Of a stretch of 32,155 bases of DNA, positions 1 through 10,600 are shown piece by piece. Both the position numbers and the translations under genes were made by a program. Numbering within the stretch: the stretch's first letter is position 1; each line of letters opens with the position of its first letter. Source of the DNA: a virus; the IMG/VR virus record IMGVR_UViG_3300020445_000034, positions 1 through 32,155 of that record; one strand, 5' to 3'. Under the pieces are notes generated by a model. It was given only the letters and a program-made list of their open reading frames with translations. It was not told the DNA's origin and did not search any database.

Positions 1-1938
1 AGGATATACAGTAGAAGTCCATATTACTGTTCCATAATCATCCTCACCAACAGTAGGATCAATAATACTACCTTGATCAACTAATGTTGCTTCATTTTCT
101 ATTAAACCATAGTCTGCATCAGAGAATGTAACGATGGAAGATTCATTATAATCAAATGTTACCTTCTCGACTCCACCACCAACGGTAAACAGTGAACCTG
201 TTCCAACTTCTCTGAATGTTGCTTGAAGATTAGTATATGCACCAGAGTATGTGAATAGTGCAGTATCCTCAGTAGGTTGATATCCAGCTGCCTCATGAGA
301 TCCACCAAATCCGAACAGAGAACCACCCTGTACAAATCCATGACCCCAAGTGAATGAGTAAGTATTAAAGTTATGTCCTTTAGTACCAGAAAGACCTGGA
401 TTGGTTGGTTGGAAATAATTCTCTGGTGTTGAATCATTAATAACCTTAGGATCAGTACGGACATGCATTGTTCCGTAGGATGTAGCATCCCCTTCATGCC
501 ATATGTACCACCAGTTCTCAGAGAATTGACCTTCGTATGGATCTGCAATACCCCAATCTTCTGATAGAGTTACACTATCTGTTATTAATCCTCTATCAAT
601 GGGAGTTGAGTAACCAATGAATGCAAACTCATCATAAGCAAAGGTTCTTAGGATACTACATCCACTTAATCCTGTTAATGTACCTGATCCAGTCCAATGA
701 TATTGGAACTTAAGATTACTGTATGCACCAGACCAATTGAATAGAGTTGTCTCTCCTCCAACTACACTATCAGTTCTACACTCAGCAGATCCACCAGCAC
801 TGAATAGAGATCCAGATCCAGCACAATGCTGTCTGGTTATTGTTAGATCTTGACCACTGATATGAATAGATCCACTACCTTCCCAGAATCTAGGGAACGT
901 TCCATCTCCTTGAGCATCATAGAGACTGTATAGTGAATATGTACCTGTATTTGCTGGTGTATCTGTTTGCCATACCTCACCATTATCAAATTCACCAGCA
1001 GTGATTGGTTTGACTGTTGTACCAAGATCTTCCTGCTCATCATATTTGTAGAATATTAATCCACAATCTTCTGACTGTGGAATAATTGTAGATTCTTCAT
1101 TGTACTCATGTACAAACTTCTCAACACCAGCACCTGCATATGAGGTGTTACCAGACATAATCTCACGACTTGTCTGTGAGTATATCTCTCCACCAGTTAG
1201 ATCAAATAGTGTTGTCTTATCTCCAAGTTCTGTAGAGGTCTTAGTCTCAGCGAGACCACTTGCAGCAAATAGACCACCTGAACCTGTTCTATTAGTAAGA
1301 TAACTGTATGTGTTAAATTCGTGCCAAGGTGACGGTACTAAACGATGATATGACGTTGCACCTCTTACATCACCTATGTTGTATACAAATCCCCAAGACT
1401 CTTCTCCTCCGTCTTTGGGATCTAGGATACCTCCAAAATCCAAAAGAGGATCGGGAACCAATTCGATGGAACCCAAATCCTCTTGTACAAATTCTACAAA
1501 TAAATCTTCGTTCCAGTCTAATGTAGATCTTACTACAGAAGCACCAGATACAGTAATCCCACCAGAGCCTACCCAGAACGCACTACTACGCTCCATACCA
1601 CCGCCCATTTCAAATAGGGATCCATTACCATCCCAAATCTTTCTGATGCCTTCTAGGGCGGTAGAGGCAAGCAATGCAGTTCCAGTAGAGACATGAGAGG
1701 CAGGGCTCCATCTTTCAGTTGATCCACCAGATATGGTTGCTGTTCCAAATGGATAGTTATCTGCTGATACAGCTATCTCTCCGTAACTATCTTGACTTAA
1801 ATTACTTTCTGCTTCTAAATTTGTTGGAGCATCACCAATCGAACCATAATCATCCTGAACATTAAGTACGGTAACATCACCGTAACTTTCAGTTGAATAT
1901 AGTGAAATAGTTGTATTGTCGTAAGTGTAGATGCTCAT
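1..1938 (-). CDS. Large repeat-rich virion structural protein, 3' end cut by window edge
   Basis: Reading the minus strand from an ATG at 1938 gives an uninterrupted frame of 646 codons that leaves the window at position 1, so only the N-terminal part is seen. It begins MSIYTYDNTTISLYS and is rich in Gly, Ser, Thr, Asp and aromatic residues. Two short motifs recur. One is of the type G-S-L-F-x-x-G-G-x-x-E, near residues 102, 217, 372, 533 and 578. The other is an acidic (E/D)-D-x-G-x-I element, often preceded by Y-N-E-x-S. There is no signal peptide or membrane segment. Such repeats suggest a fibrous or beta-rich virion protein, and the position downstream of baseplate genes fits a tail-fibre-like or peripheral tail role. 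That role is inferred; no catalytic motif is visible. The start lies only about 13 bases after a terminator hairpin, with no clear ribosome binding site. Confidence 0.8.
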   Translation of the reverse strand, partial: MSIYTYDNTTISLYSTESYGDVTVLNVQDDYGSIGDAPTNLEAESNLSQDSYGEIAVSADNYPFGTATISGGSTERWSPASHVSTGTALLASTALEGIRKIWDGNGSLFEMGGGMERSSAFWVGSGGITVSGASVVRSTLDWNEDLFVEFVQEDLGSIELVPDPLLDFGGILDPKDGGEESWGFVYNIGDVRGATSYHRLVPSPWHEFNTYSYLTNRTGSGGLFAASGLAETKTSTELGDKTTLFDLTGGEIYSQTSREIMSGNTSYAGAGVEKFVHEYNEESTIIPQSEDCGLIFYKYDEQEDLGTTVKPITAGEFDNGEVWQTDTPANTGTYSLYSLYDAQGDGTFPRFWEGSGSIHISGQDLTITRQHCAGSGSLFSAGGSAECRTDSVVGGETTLFNWSGAYSNLKFQYHWTGSGTLTGLSGCSILRTFAYDEFAFIGYSTPIDRGLITDSVTLSEDWGIADPYEGQFSENWWYIWHEGDATSYGTMHVRTDPKVINDSTPENYFQPTNPGLSGTKGHNFNTYSFTWGHGFVQGGSLFGFGGSHEAAGYQPTEDTALFTYSGAYTNLQATFREVGTGSLFTVGGGVEKVTFDYNESSIVTFSDADYGLIENEATLVDQGSIIDPTVGEDDYGTVIWTSTVYP

Positions 1939-1950
1939 CTATTACAAACA

Positions 1951-1982
1951 ATAAAAAGGGGTTGAATACCTCCAACCCCCTT
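1951..1982 (-). terminator. Intrinsic terminator after the 341-residue structural gene
   Basis: On the minus strand a G/C-rich stem (GGGGTTG pairing with CAACCCC, plus strand 1958-1964 with 1973-1979) is followed directly by TTTTTATT. It lies just after the stop at 2009. The U-tract ends close to the ATG at 1938, so the next gene needs read-through. Confidence 0.8.
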
Positions 1983-2008
1983 CTGAATATACTTAATAGT
2001 ATTAGTGA

Positions 2009-3034
2009 TCAGTCAAGGCTGATGTTCAATGTAACCTTAATTTGGTCACCGTTGTTCTGAATTGGGTATGGACCGTTTGTAAATCTTTCAGCGAACATTA
2101 TGCTGCTGTAAAGAGTTAGGTTACCAGTTCCATCCAATGCAGGAGTTGTAGTAAATGTTGTAGTTGAAGGAGTACTGAAGATAGTGTATGTATTTTCAGT
2201 AGTTGTGGTGTTAGAAGATCCACGTGCTATGTAAATAACATCGCCTGGTTGTAAACCATGAGCAGCAGTAGCAGTTGCAACTGTATAGTCAAGTGTAATA
2301 CTTGGGTCAGTAGCACCCTGAATGTTATCAGTTAGAGCAACAGCAACGTTTGAAGCATCTACCATGTAGACACGGCGTGTAGCACGATCAATACCACCAA
2401 CAACTGTACTACCAGGAACAGCACTGTTTCCTCCGATAGTCATTCCAAGTGTGATGTTGTCCATAATGTTGGCGACATTAGGAAGTGTGATATAGTCGTT
2501 ACCAATAACTCCAATACACACATTAGAAGCATCACCCTTTGTTAGGGTAGTAGCAGCAGCACCTGAAGCAGCATCAGCAACACCATGAACGGCAACAGGC
2601 ATATTGTTTGCTCTTACGATATAGTAACCGTATACATTACCAGCAGCAGCACTAAATGTGAAAGTCTGTTCTGGGTATGTAGCAGTAGTTACAACGTTAG
2701 CAGTAGAGTCTTGATTGATTTTCCACTGACCACCATTTAGGAGGATACCATACTGACCTGTGTAATCGTATCTTGCTTCTGTACGATTGTTTACACAAGA
2801 AGGGTAATCTGTGTTAGGTGCAGTACCGTAACCGTTAGTATTACCATCAGCATATGGTTCAAAATATGCAGTCGCAGATGGGACATCTCCCTCTGCTGGA
2901 GTGGTGTCACTCGTATATAACTTTAAAATTAGATCCCTTGGTGCATTGTCCTCACGATCCAAAACAAAGTTGTTCTGGTTCACGAGATAACGAAGTGACT
3001 CCAATTCGCCAATATTAGGTACTAGCAGTGCCAT
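2009..3034 (-). CDS. Virion structural protein, possibly tail-fibre-like (341 aa)
   Basis: This 341-residue protein is rich in Thr, Ala, Gly, Asn and Val, with no membrane segment or catalytic motif. The N-terminal ~75 residues (starting MALLVPNIGELESLRYLV) and the last ~25 residues (ending in IKVTLNISLD) look like a defined framework. The middle, about residues 120-300, is a low-complexity beta-rich stretch. A motif of the form F-x-x-x-A-G-x-V-Y-G-Y-Y near residue 130 resembles those I associate with small structural proteins of marine T4-like phages. I cannot name an orthologue in T4. It has its own late-type promoter about 42 bases upstream and an intrinsic terminator just downstream, so it can be a single-gene transcript, which suits a protein needed in many copies. 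The structural role is inferred from composition and position. Confidence 0.75.
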   Translation of the reverse strand: MALLVPNIGELESLRYLVNQNNFVLDREDNAPRDLILKLYTSDTTPAEGDVPSATAYFEPYADGNTNGYGTAPNTDYPSCVNNRTEARYDYTGQYGILLNGGQWKINQDSTANVVTTATYPEQTFTFSAAAGNVYGYYIVRANNMPVAVHGVADAASGAAATTLTKGDASNVCIGVIGNDYITLPNVANIMDNITLGMTIGGNSAVPGSTVVGGIDRATRRVYMVDASNVAVALTDNIQGATDPSITLDYTVATATAAHGLQPGDVIYIARGSSNTTTTENTYTIFSTPSTTTFTTTPALDGTGNLTLYSSIMFAERFTNGPYPIQNNGDQIKVTLNISLD

Positions 3035-3075
3035 TTAATTTGTCTCCAAAAATCGTTGTGTTGCTTGCTTACGTT

Positions 3076-3083
3076 TATTTATA
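3076..3083 (-). promoter_or_regulatory. Late phage promoter TATAAATA
   Basis: The minus strand reads TATAAATA, an exact match to the NATAAATA late promoter of T4-like cyanophages. It lies about 42 bases before the ATG at 3034, in the 74-base gap between two structural genes. Confidence 0.65.
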
Positions 3084-3102
3084 AAATAATCGTCCCACTG
3101 AT

Positions 3103-3110
3103 TATTTATC
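3103..3110 (-). promoter_or_regulatory. Second late-type promoter GATAAATA
   Basis: The minus strand reads GATAAATA, matching NATAAATA, and overlaps the stop codon of the upstream gene (TGA at 3109-3111). It is 27 bases upstream of the TATAAATA at 3076-3083. It could be an additional start for the 341-residue gene or a chance match next to a stop codon. Confidence 0.4.
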
Positions 3111-3813
3111 ATAGGAAAACTTTCAGGGATAGCATGAATCTCCTGATAGCGTTTACTTGGTCAACCCTAACTCTAAGCATATCTCCAGCAATTATGTTTG
3201 TATCCCATAAAGGTATGGTATCGCTGAATGCTTTAAGGTTACCACTTATCTGTGGTTTATCACCACCACAGATAGTTTGGAAGTTAGGGAAATCATTGAA
3301 TGTACATTTTTGTACATCTAGGATAATAACACCAACAGCATCAGCAGTTAGTGTCCACGACTGAATCTGTCCAGTAACATCAATTCCCAATTCTGCCTTA
3401 GGTCCTGTGTTCATATCGACTGATCCACTACTATAAACAAAGTTAACTGTTCTAGTAAGATCAGCAGTTGTTGCCATCGCAACAATGAAACCAGTATCAC
3501 CTAGATTTGGTGCTTCACCAAATGTTATTTGTGTTCCACTAACAGAATAATCGATACCTGGGTGTTGTATCTGACCGTTAATGGAAACAATTAATTGTGC
3601 TTCATCAGTGGGTGTATATGCAGTACCATTATCAGATAAGTCAAATGTCTGCTTTACTCCATTAAATGAAGTTGTGATACTATCAAGAACAAGGTTATTG
3701 TTCTGTAAGTATTTAGCTGGAATATCATAGTTAACACCTACAGCATACTTTTTCTGAGCTTCAGAAACTACGCTATAGTTTTGAGATTGTACCGATACGT
3801 TATACGTAGGCAT
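3109..3813 (-). CDS. Structural protein, tail-fibre-like (234 aa)
   Basis: The 234-residue product starts MPTYNVSVQSQNYSVV and is made of short beta-type segments. A central part contains repeated hairpin-like stretches of the sort 'D-G-V-K-Q-T-F-D-L' and 'V-S-I-N-G-Q-I-Q-x-P-G-x-D-Y-x-V-x-G-x-Q-I-T-F'. This last pattern is common in fibre and baseplate-associated proteins of marine myoviruses, and a similar one occurs in the gp7-like giant ('G-V-L-Q-E-P-E-T-S-Y-T-V-T-G-N-T-I-T-F'). The C-terminus is basic and hydrophobic. No enzyme motif is visible. Its ATG overlaps the upstream stop in TAATG, so translation is probably coupled to the 111-residue gene. A role as a peripheral tail or fibre component is inferred. 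Confidence 0.75.
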   Translation of the reverse strand: MPTYNVSVQSQNYSVVSEAQKKYAVGVNYDIPAKYLQNNNLVLDSITTSFNGVKQTFDLSDNGTAYTPTDEAQLIVSINGQIQHPGIDYSVSGTQITFGEAPNLGDTGFIVAMATTADLTRTVNFVYSSGSVDMNTGPKAELGIDVTGQIQSWTLTADAVGVIILDVQKCTFNDFPNFQTICGGDKPQISGNLKAFSDTIPLWDTNIIAGDMLRVRVDQVNAIRRFMLSLKVFL

Positions 3814-4148
3814 TATGAAACCCCAGGTGTTACTTCAAGTATTCCTTCTATTACTCGTGACTTACTACCAGATGGTGCAGTCAAAAGAATATCATAAACA
3901 TACCTTCTAGCATCTAAGAGTGCTGAAGCAGCATTACCTAGACTAATAGAAAGTTGTCCATTATATCTATCTGGAAAGTCAACTGTAAAATCTGTAGAAG
4001 TAGATGAAGTATAACTCTTCTTGATTTTTGCTACAGCACTATAACCAGTAAGATTTAACGGGGTTGTGTTTGCTTCATTCTGAATATTAAAGGTCGCACT
4101 AAAGTCCGTTCCTTTTTCACATATTAGGTTAATCGGAATAGCTGCCAT
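3813..4148 (-). CDS. Small structural protein, possibly BppU-like N-terminal fold (111 aa)
   Basis: The 111 residues form an all-beta pattern. An N-terminal strand with 'G-T-D-F-S-A-T-F-N-I' is followed by 'L-T-G-Y-S-A-V-A-K-I-K-K', then 'R-Y-V-Y-D-I-L-L' and a C-terminal 'V-I-E-G-I-L-E-V-T-P-G-V'. This arrangement resembles the beta-sandwich N-terminal domain of phage baseplate upper proteins (BppU-type), but I can only propose that by pattern. It is followed without a gap by the 234-residue gene (TAATG overlap), so the two may form one structural unit. A terminator-like hairpin lies just upstream of the start (4161-4187). The gene is therefore read either by read-through or from a promoter I cannot see. 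Confidence 0.7.
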   Translation of the reverse strand: MAAIPINLICEKGTDFSATFNIQNEANTTPLNLTGYSAVAKIKKSYTSSTSTDFTVDFPDRYNGQLSISLGNAASALLDARRYVYDILLTAPSGSKSRVIEGILEVTPGVS

Positions 4149-4160
4149 CTTACATATAAA

Positions 4161-4187
4161 GAACCCCTCACTATTTAGCGAGGGGGA
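4161..4187 (-). terminator. Intrinsic terminator after the 80-residue gene
   Basis: On the minus strand a stem of CCCCTC and GAGGGG (plus strand 4164-4169 with 4180-4185) encloses a short A/T loop and is followed by TTCTTTAT. It sits between the stop at 4194 and the start at 4148 of the next gene. Confidence 0.7.
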
Positions 4188-4193
4188 AGTTTG

Positions 4194-4436
4194 TTAGGTT
4201 GAAGGTGGATTGGGAGGAGTAGCGACTGGTTTGTCCTCGGTAGCAGGTGGTCCCTCTAGTGGTGGTGCTTCCTCAAGAGTACCATCTAGCAATCCGATTG
4301 TTTCTAGTCCACCAACTAGTTTTGTTCTATACTCTCTGAGTCTAACCAACTCTGCTTCTGCCTTAGCGATCTTTTGGTTCGCATCAGTCAGTTGTTTTTC
4401 AAATTCCTCTTTCAAGGTTCCAGTATCCATTGCCAT
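4194..4436 (-). CDS. Small coiled-coil protein with Pro/Glu-rich tail (80 aa)
   Basis: The 80-residue protein has a clear heptad-like helix at about residues 7-45 (E/K/L/A-rich, with 'A-K-A-E-A-E-L-V-R-L-R-E-Y'). After it comes a flexible acidic and Pro-rich C-terminal tail with several P-P and T-P-P steps. It has no enzyme motif. Similar short coiled-coil proteins sit downstream of the DUF4815-type gene in marine T4-like phages. The function is unknown; a bridging or assembly-helper role is a guess. It has its own late-type promoter at 4459-4469 and a terminator directly behind it, so it appears to be transcribed as a unit. A plus-strand frame over the same bases is an antisense shadow. Confidence 0.75.
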   Translation of the reverse strand: MAMDTGTLKEEFEKQLTDANQKIAKAEAELVRLREYRTKLVGGLETIGLLDGTLEEAPPLEGPPATEDKPVATPPNPPST

Positions 4437-4458
4437 AATTGTAAAGATCGATCTTACT

Positions 4459-4469
4459 TATTTATTATA
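4459..4469 (-). promoter_or_regulatory. Late-type promoter overlapping a TATAAT box
   Basis: The minus strand reads TATAATAAATA, which contains both TATAAT and AATAAATA (fits NATAAATA). It is about 23 bases before the ATG at 4436 in a 44-base gap. Confidence 0.5.
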
Positions 4470-4480
4470 GCACAGATCAT

Positions 4481-4675
4481 CTATCTTTGCATACCACGTA
4501 TCATAGATTTCAAAACTTCTATCTCAGATTTAAGTTCTTCTATCTCTCTATCAGTCCTACCAGACTTAGCACGTGCTGTTCTTATCGCTTCAAATGTCTT
4601 GGTATCACTATTGATTATAGCACCTGTATTTGAGTCTCTATAAAGACTATCCTCACCTTGTACTTTTATATTCAT
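4481..4675 (-). CDS. Small coiled-coil protein (64 aa)
   Basis: The product has 64 residues. The first ~27 look extended and polar, and the rest form a charged helix with a heptad pattern (about residues 28-62, including 'E-I-E-E-L-K-S-E-I-E-V-L-K-S-M-I'). The ATG overlaps the stop of the giant DUF4815-type gene in TAATG, a sign of translational coupling, so it is probably made with that protein. It may be a small partner or trimerisation aid, but nothing in the sequence proves that. No T4 equivalent is recognised. Confidence 0.75.
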   Translation of the reverse strand: MNIKVQGEDSLYRDSNTGAIINSDTKTFEAIRTARAKSGRTDREIEELKSEIEVLKSMIRGMQR

Positions 4676-7600
4676 TAGAAGGATGCTACTGCTCTTAGGT
4701 CTTGTAACTTAGGTACGTATGATGGGTTATCCGAATTCATAACAACCTTAACAGCAAACGAAGTAAATTCAGGTAAATTAGAAACACTAAATGGAATCTC
4801 TTGATATGACTCCTGTTTTTCAAATAGACCAGAAATCTCATTTTCAGCAGATGCAGATAATTCTATATCAGATTTACCATCTACATTAAAGTACTTCCAC
4901 TCAATATCATCAAAGTTAGTTTCACTTGATTCCTCTTTATATTTGTAAAGAACCTTGATATCACTAATGTTTCTCACATTAGCAGTGATCTTAACATCAA
5001 TAGATGTACCAGCATTATCTAAAGCAATTTCTTTGGTAACATACTTAGATACTCCAGAAGTATTCTTAGAAGAATCTTCAGACACATATCCAATACCATC
5101 TTGATATTCAATAGAATTAACTTCCCACCAATCAGAAGTATTTGCTGCTTGACCAACATATTGAAGATAATCACCAACTCTGAATACATCCGCTACCTGA
5201 TCAGAAGGTGTTGCTGCCCTAGCATATGCAGATCCACCAGTCACTTTAGATGTAAAGTCATTGTTAATAGGTTGTTTGTTATTAAAGATGACCAATTCCT
5301 GATCCTTAGCATCCCAATCAACAATAATACCACTTATCTTATCAAGATATAATTCATCGTCTGTTATAGATGCATTCTCATTGCTATTATATGCATTAAG
5401 TGTTGTATTAACTGTAAATGATGGTACTACTTCAGTTGAACCAGCATTTGTTATAGTAACACCAGTCAATGTTGTCTGTGAACTAAAGGTCAATGCCTCA
5501 GTTGCTTTAAATTGACCATTATTCAATAACTTAATGGTTACTGTGCTAGTTGAACCATCCCAAGCAAGAACCTTACCGTTTCCTCCTTGCAATCCAGCAA
5601 TTTCAGATGTGGTTGTATTAGTTGTAGAATCTACACTTTGACCAACTGTAATATCAGTTCCACTATGACCAGTGATAACAAATGTAAAGATCTTATACAT
5701 TCTAATCTTCTGATTCTGTCTACCATACCTAGATTCCTTTCCAGTAGGATTCTCTATTCTGTTAGAGATTGTTTTAACAGAACTAGTCCTTAAATCAACC
5801 AAAGGAGATAATGTTGTAGAAGTAGATTCAAGATCTAATTTATAGATCAAAGAATTAGAAATATCATTCCTCAATTCATTAATCCTAGATGCTACGACCT
5901 TTTGATTAATGAAGAAATGTTCTTGACCAATAAATGTCTTCTCATAATCAGACTGTGAATATGAAACATAATTAACAGATCCACTATCCACAGGAATAAC
6001 ATTAGTTGTTTTAACTGAAGAATTAATAGATGTTTGTGGGAATGAAATGTAACCTATATCAGCATATAATTTTTCATACTTTCTGTTAGTTGCAATCAAT
6101 CCAGCAGATGTACCACCAATAGCATTAGAAGATGCTTGTGTGGGAGATACAATATTAAATGTATCAATACCACAATTCTCAACAGGGAACAATCTTGTAT
6201 TCAAAGAAGAAGCACTAACACCACCAACTTCAATCATATCTTTAAAGAATACAAAGGACTTACCTCCATCTTCAAATCCATGATCTCTATGTGTTACTTC
6301 CACATAAGTATTATTTCCTCTAAATCTCTTTAATGTACCACTACTACTAGACTCACTACTTGTACGAATAGAAGAAGCATACATCTTCTCATATCCTACT
6401 GGTTTATTAGTAAGTAATAGACTACCTGATCTAGAAACATCAAATTCTGCTCTATTCAATTGGAATTTGATATCCTCTTTAAGATTCTCTGTCCAACTAT
6501 CAACATTCTGTGATCTGTATACAGACCCAAGTCCAGGTTGTACAGTTACAGTACCAGAACCAGATGATTCTCCAACTTCAGATGCCCATATTTCATAATC
6601 AACAGAATCTGTTTCAACAACGAAAGCATATTCCGTATCATTTTGCAAATAAACTGGGTAATCAAACTTAAAGTAAGTTGCTACACTACCACTAGTGTCT
6701 GTAGCAAGATTAGTTGCTACTCCCATTCTTACACCTGGAGTATCAATAGTAACAACTGCTTTAACTGCTGCTCCATTATTACCAGTTCCTGTACCACTAA
6801 TAACAATAGAAGGAGCACTAGTATATCCAGAACCAGCGATAGAAACATCAGAATTATAAAGTTTACCATCAGATAGTCCAAGTGATCCAGTAGCAGTTGT
6901 ACCACCTGGAAGTTGTGGACTCTCAATGGTCATAGATGCAGTATCATAACTTGAACCAGCACCAATAACTTTCAGATCTGTTACCCTACCAGAATCCTTA
7001 GCAATAGTAACTGTGATATTTGTATTATTAGTATTGTTTGCAAGTGTTAGAGAAGGTATAGTAAGAGTTTCTGCTTGTTGGAAAGAAGTACCATTATTAT
7101 TAGAAAGTACTAAGGTGTATACCTGATCTGGAGCAACTGGGATTTTATTAGCATTTCCAGGAAGTACTTCAATACCAGTCTTATCAAATATCTTATAGAC
7201 AGGACCAGATGCACCTGAAACAAGACCAGTTACACTTTCGCCAATTTCAATAGTAGTTTCTTGAGAAACATATATCTTCAGATATGTTTCAGGTGAAAGT
7301 GTATTCTCACTACCAGGAATAACATAACTACCTGGTTTACCACTTACTGTATTTGTAAGGTATGTTCTAATAGGAATCTTAGATGCTTTCTTATTGAAAT
7401 ACAAACTCAATCCAGTAACAAAACAACCACCATCAAGATTCTCAACCTTAAAGGTTTGAGTTAATGGACTTGGTTTCTTCTGTGTACTTGTATCAAGATC
7501 AACGATCTGTTTACCTTCATTTGCCTTCAAGTAAGCAGGAAGTGTTGAAACAATACTGCTAATATTAGCAGGTAGAACTCCAGTAGGATAATACTTAAGT

Positions 7601-10600
7601 TCTGTAAATGTTTCTACATTATCCTTATTCTCATCAGTAGAACTTGAAGTAAATCTGAGAGTCTTTTCACCTACAGTAAATTGTAATTCTTCGGATGTAG
7701 TATCATAAACAGTATTGTACAAATAATTATTCCATGTACTTCCTTCTACTGGGGCATATCCATTTGGAATAACAATAAGACCACTAGCATTACCACTACC
7801 ATCAGTAACTATAGAACCACCAAATGTGGATAAAGAATTACCAGGAATACCTGTAAATCTAAGATCAGGATTAGTCCACCTACTAATATCTCTACCTTCC
7901 ATAAATGGGTAGATCCTAGTATTAGGTTTCATTCTACGAATAGTAAACTTAACTGCTTTTGATCTAGCAAATTGTTTAAGTGATGTTGCAACAGCAGTTT
8001 CACCAATAACTTTAGTTTGAATACCTTTACCAGTCTCATTATTCTGTGGACTGATATTAGAGGAACTTGCTACATTAGCAATTTTAACAGAAGATGTTAC
8101 CTGATCTGAATTGATATCAGAAAGAGGTCCAATGTTAAAGAAGTTCTGATTAGATCCAACCCAGTTAACAGCATAACTGTTATGAATACTTGAATATGCT
8201 TCTCTAATATTATTCTTCGCCAAGAAAATAGTATAGAGTTGAGTATTGTTATCAGAGATCAATGGTGAATCAGTATTCTCATACCAAGAATCTACTGGTG
8301 CATCAAGAGATGCATCTCCAACATACTGAATAACCACAAATGGATTTGGGTTAATAGTCTTAGTTGCAAATGGGTTATCAAGCAACTTAAGTTCTGTGTA
8401 TGGAAGAGTAATAACATCACCAGTTCTTTGATAACCAGCAACGACTCTTTCATCTTCTTTTGTATTGACTTCTTCTAAATCAAATGAATCTTCTCTTGAT
8501 TGAGATCTCAATACAGATTGTTTTGTATCAATAGCACACTTATAATCAATAGACTTAAGGTTACCTACCTTATGAGTCTCGAAATTATCTACAACAAATC
8601 CACTCTTGTATCTTTCAAGTCCCACTTCATCCTTAATCTGCATATTTAATGCTTGTTGCTCAAGGACACTAAGAAGTGTATAGTACTCTAATCTCTCAAC
8701 ACGTTTCTCTAACTTGCCGATATCACGCATTGTATAACGCTTATTATCAACAGGTACAACTCTTACATCAGAACTATTAGTTGTGTAAGCAGGAATGTAA
8801 AGATAAGATAGAGCAATAGAATCATCAACTGCTTCAGGTCTTGATGGGTTAAGTGAAGGATTACCTTCCTTAACTATAAATTCACCTTTCTTAGTCAAGA
8901 AAACTCCATCAATTCGATCAAGATATTGATCCTGATAGAATGATATTGTGAATGGAAGATTAGTATCAGATGCAGGACAACTGGATACTACACCACCATC
9001 TCCAATAAAATCATTAAATGAAGAGTTCTTAAAGATAGATTGATCTTGGAAACCAGTAATGGTCGCATTATTATCGACTTTAGGTCTAAAATCAATAACA
9101 TCCCTTAAGTTAGTAATACCAAATACAGATGAGTTAAATGTAGGAATCTCATCAGCACTAACACCAGCTTCATGTAAATATGAATCTACTGTACAGAAGT
9201 CACCTTGTGAATGATCAAAGTAATCAAATGATGCTAATAGTTGACCTGTTGGAAGATCAAAACCAGGTTTAATAACAATACGAGACACATCATAGAGTGT
9301 ATCTCTTTGACCATCATCAAATGTGAATCTACTAGTAACATCAGTACCGCTAATTAGATTACCAGCACTATCTACAGTTGGAGGAGCAGTTGAAGATCCT
9401 TCATAAATGTAATTGATTTTAAGAACATCAGAATATGAAACAGTATTAATTTCTGCTGCTTCCTGATCTTGTCCTCTCAAAGGAATAACTTTATCTCCAG
9501 CAGGAGTAATTACAATTTTCTTATCTCTAATAACTGTCTTTAATCTAGGTCTTGCTTTAGTCAATTCTAGAGTAGCAGACAATTTTAGTTTTGGATACTC
9601 AGATCCTCCACTAAGAGCACCAAAATAATTATCAGATAGTGTAACAGTAACACTACCAGCAGTCAAACCAGTTGTGGTATCAGTAGAACTTGCTACCTCT
9701 ACAGCATTTGCTGGTACATAAACCACATCACCAGTTTCTACAGCAGATGCATTTCCTTTATCATGAATAGTAATAAGGAAATTCTGTTCTGTATAATCAA
9801 CAAACTTTTGAGTACCAAATTCTAATTGTGCTTTAAATGTTAACTGACCACCAGATGAAGAAGAATCAAGAACAAAATCTCTTCTCTGATAATACTTAAG
9901 AGCAGTATCATCAACTCCCTTAACAAGAGACTTAATCTGCTTACTTCCTGTTGGGAATATTAATGATGACTTAGATGAATTTTCAACCTTTGGTCTTATT
10001 CTAACAACAGTTGTAGAAGCAACATCACTAGGTAGAAGAGAATCTAAGTATATTCTTGACTTCTTAGCACCTTCTGGTCTAGTTGCTTGCTGTACTATTG
10101 CCTTAACAAGATTATTATTTGCATCAGAGAATTGTACTAAATCTCCTTGTACAAGAACTTTAGATGCATCTCCACCAAAACCTGTACACTCAACATACTG
10201 ATTACCAACAGAACCACTAAATGTAAAATCAGTAACATTTGTGCTTCTTACATATGCTTCTCTTGATAATTCTACATCAGATGTGAATAGATGAGGTGGT
10301 TGACCTCCAGCAGGAGCAACACCAAATCTGGCATGCATAGATTTAACATTCTGTGGTGTGAATGTTTGAATAACATTCTTGAATAAAACTGCACGTGAAA
10401 TAGCAGAATTATTAGAATTAAATGTACCAGATGTAGTTGTTAATGCTACAACAGGTGGTTGAGAGTAAACTGTAGATACAGAATCTCTTGCTACAATACC
10501 AATCTTATATACTCCACCACCACCATCTAAACTAGGAGCAATAATAGATGGATCGTATTTAATACCATCTACCACTACAGCAGTTAAACCACCATAATTA

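Noticed and set aside
1982-2030. Sigma70-like promoter TTGACT-N19-TATATT on the minus strand at the end of the 341-residue gene
   Set aside because: The 19-base spacer is too long and it would transcribe straight into the terminator at 1951-1982; probably chance in AT-rich DNA.
3056-6876. Plus-strand open frames antisense to structural genes (for example at 3056, 4210, 5101, 6643)
   Set aside because: They overlap strong minus-strand genes, lack ribosome binding sites and have biased shadow composition.
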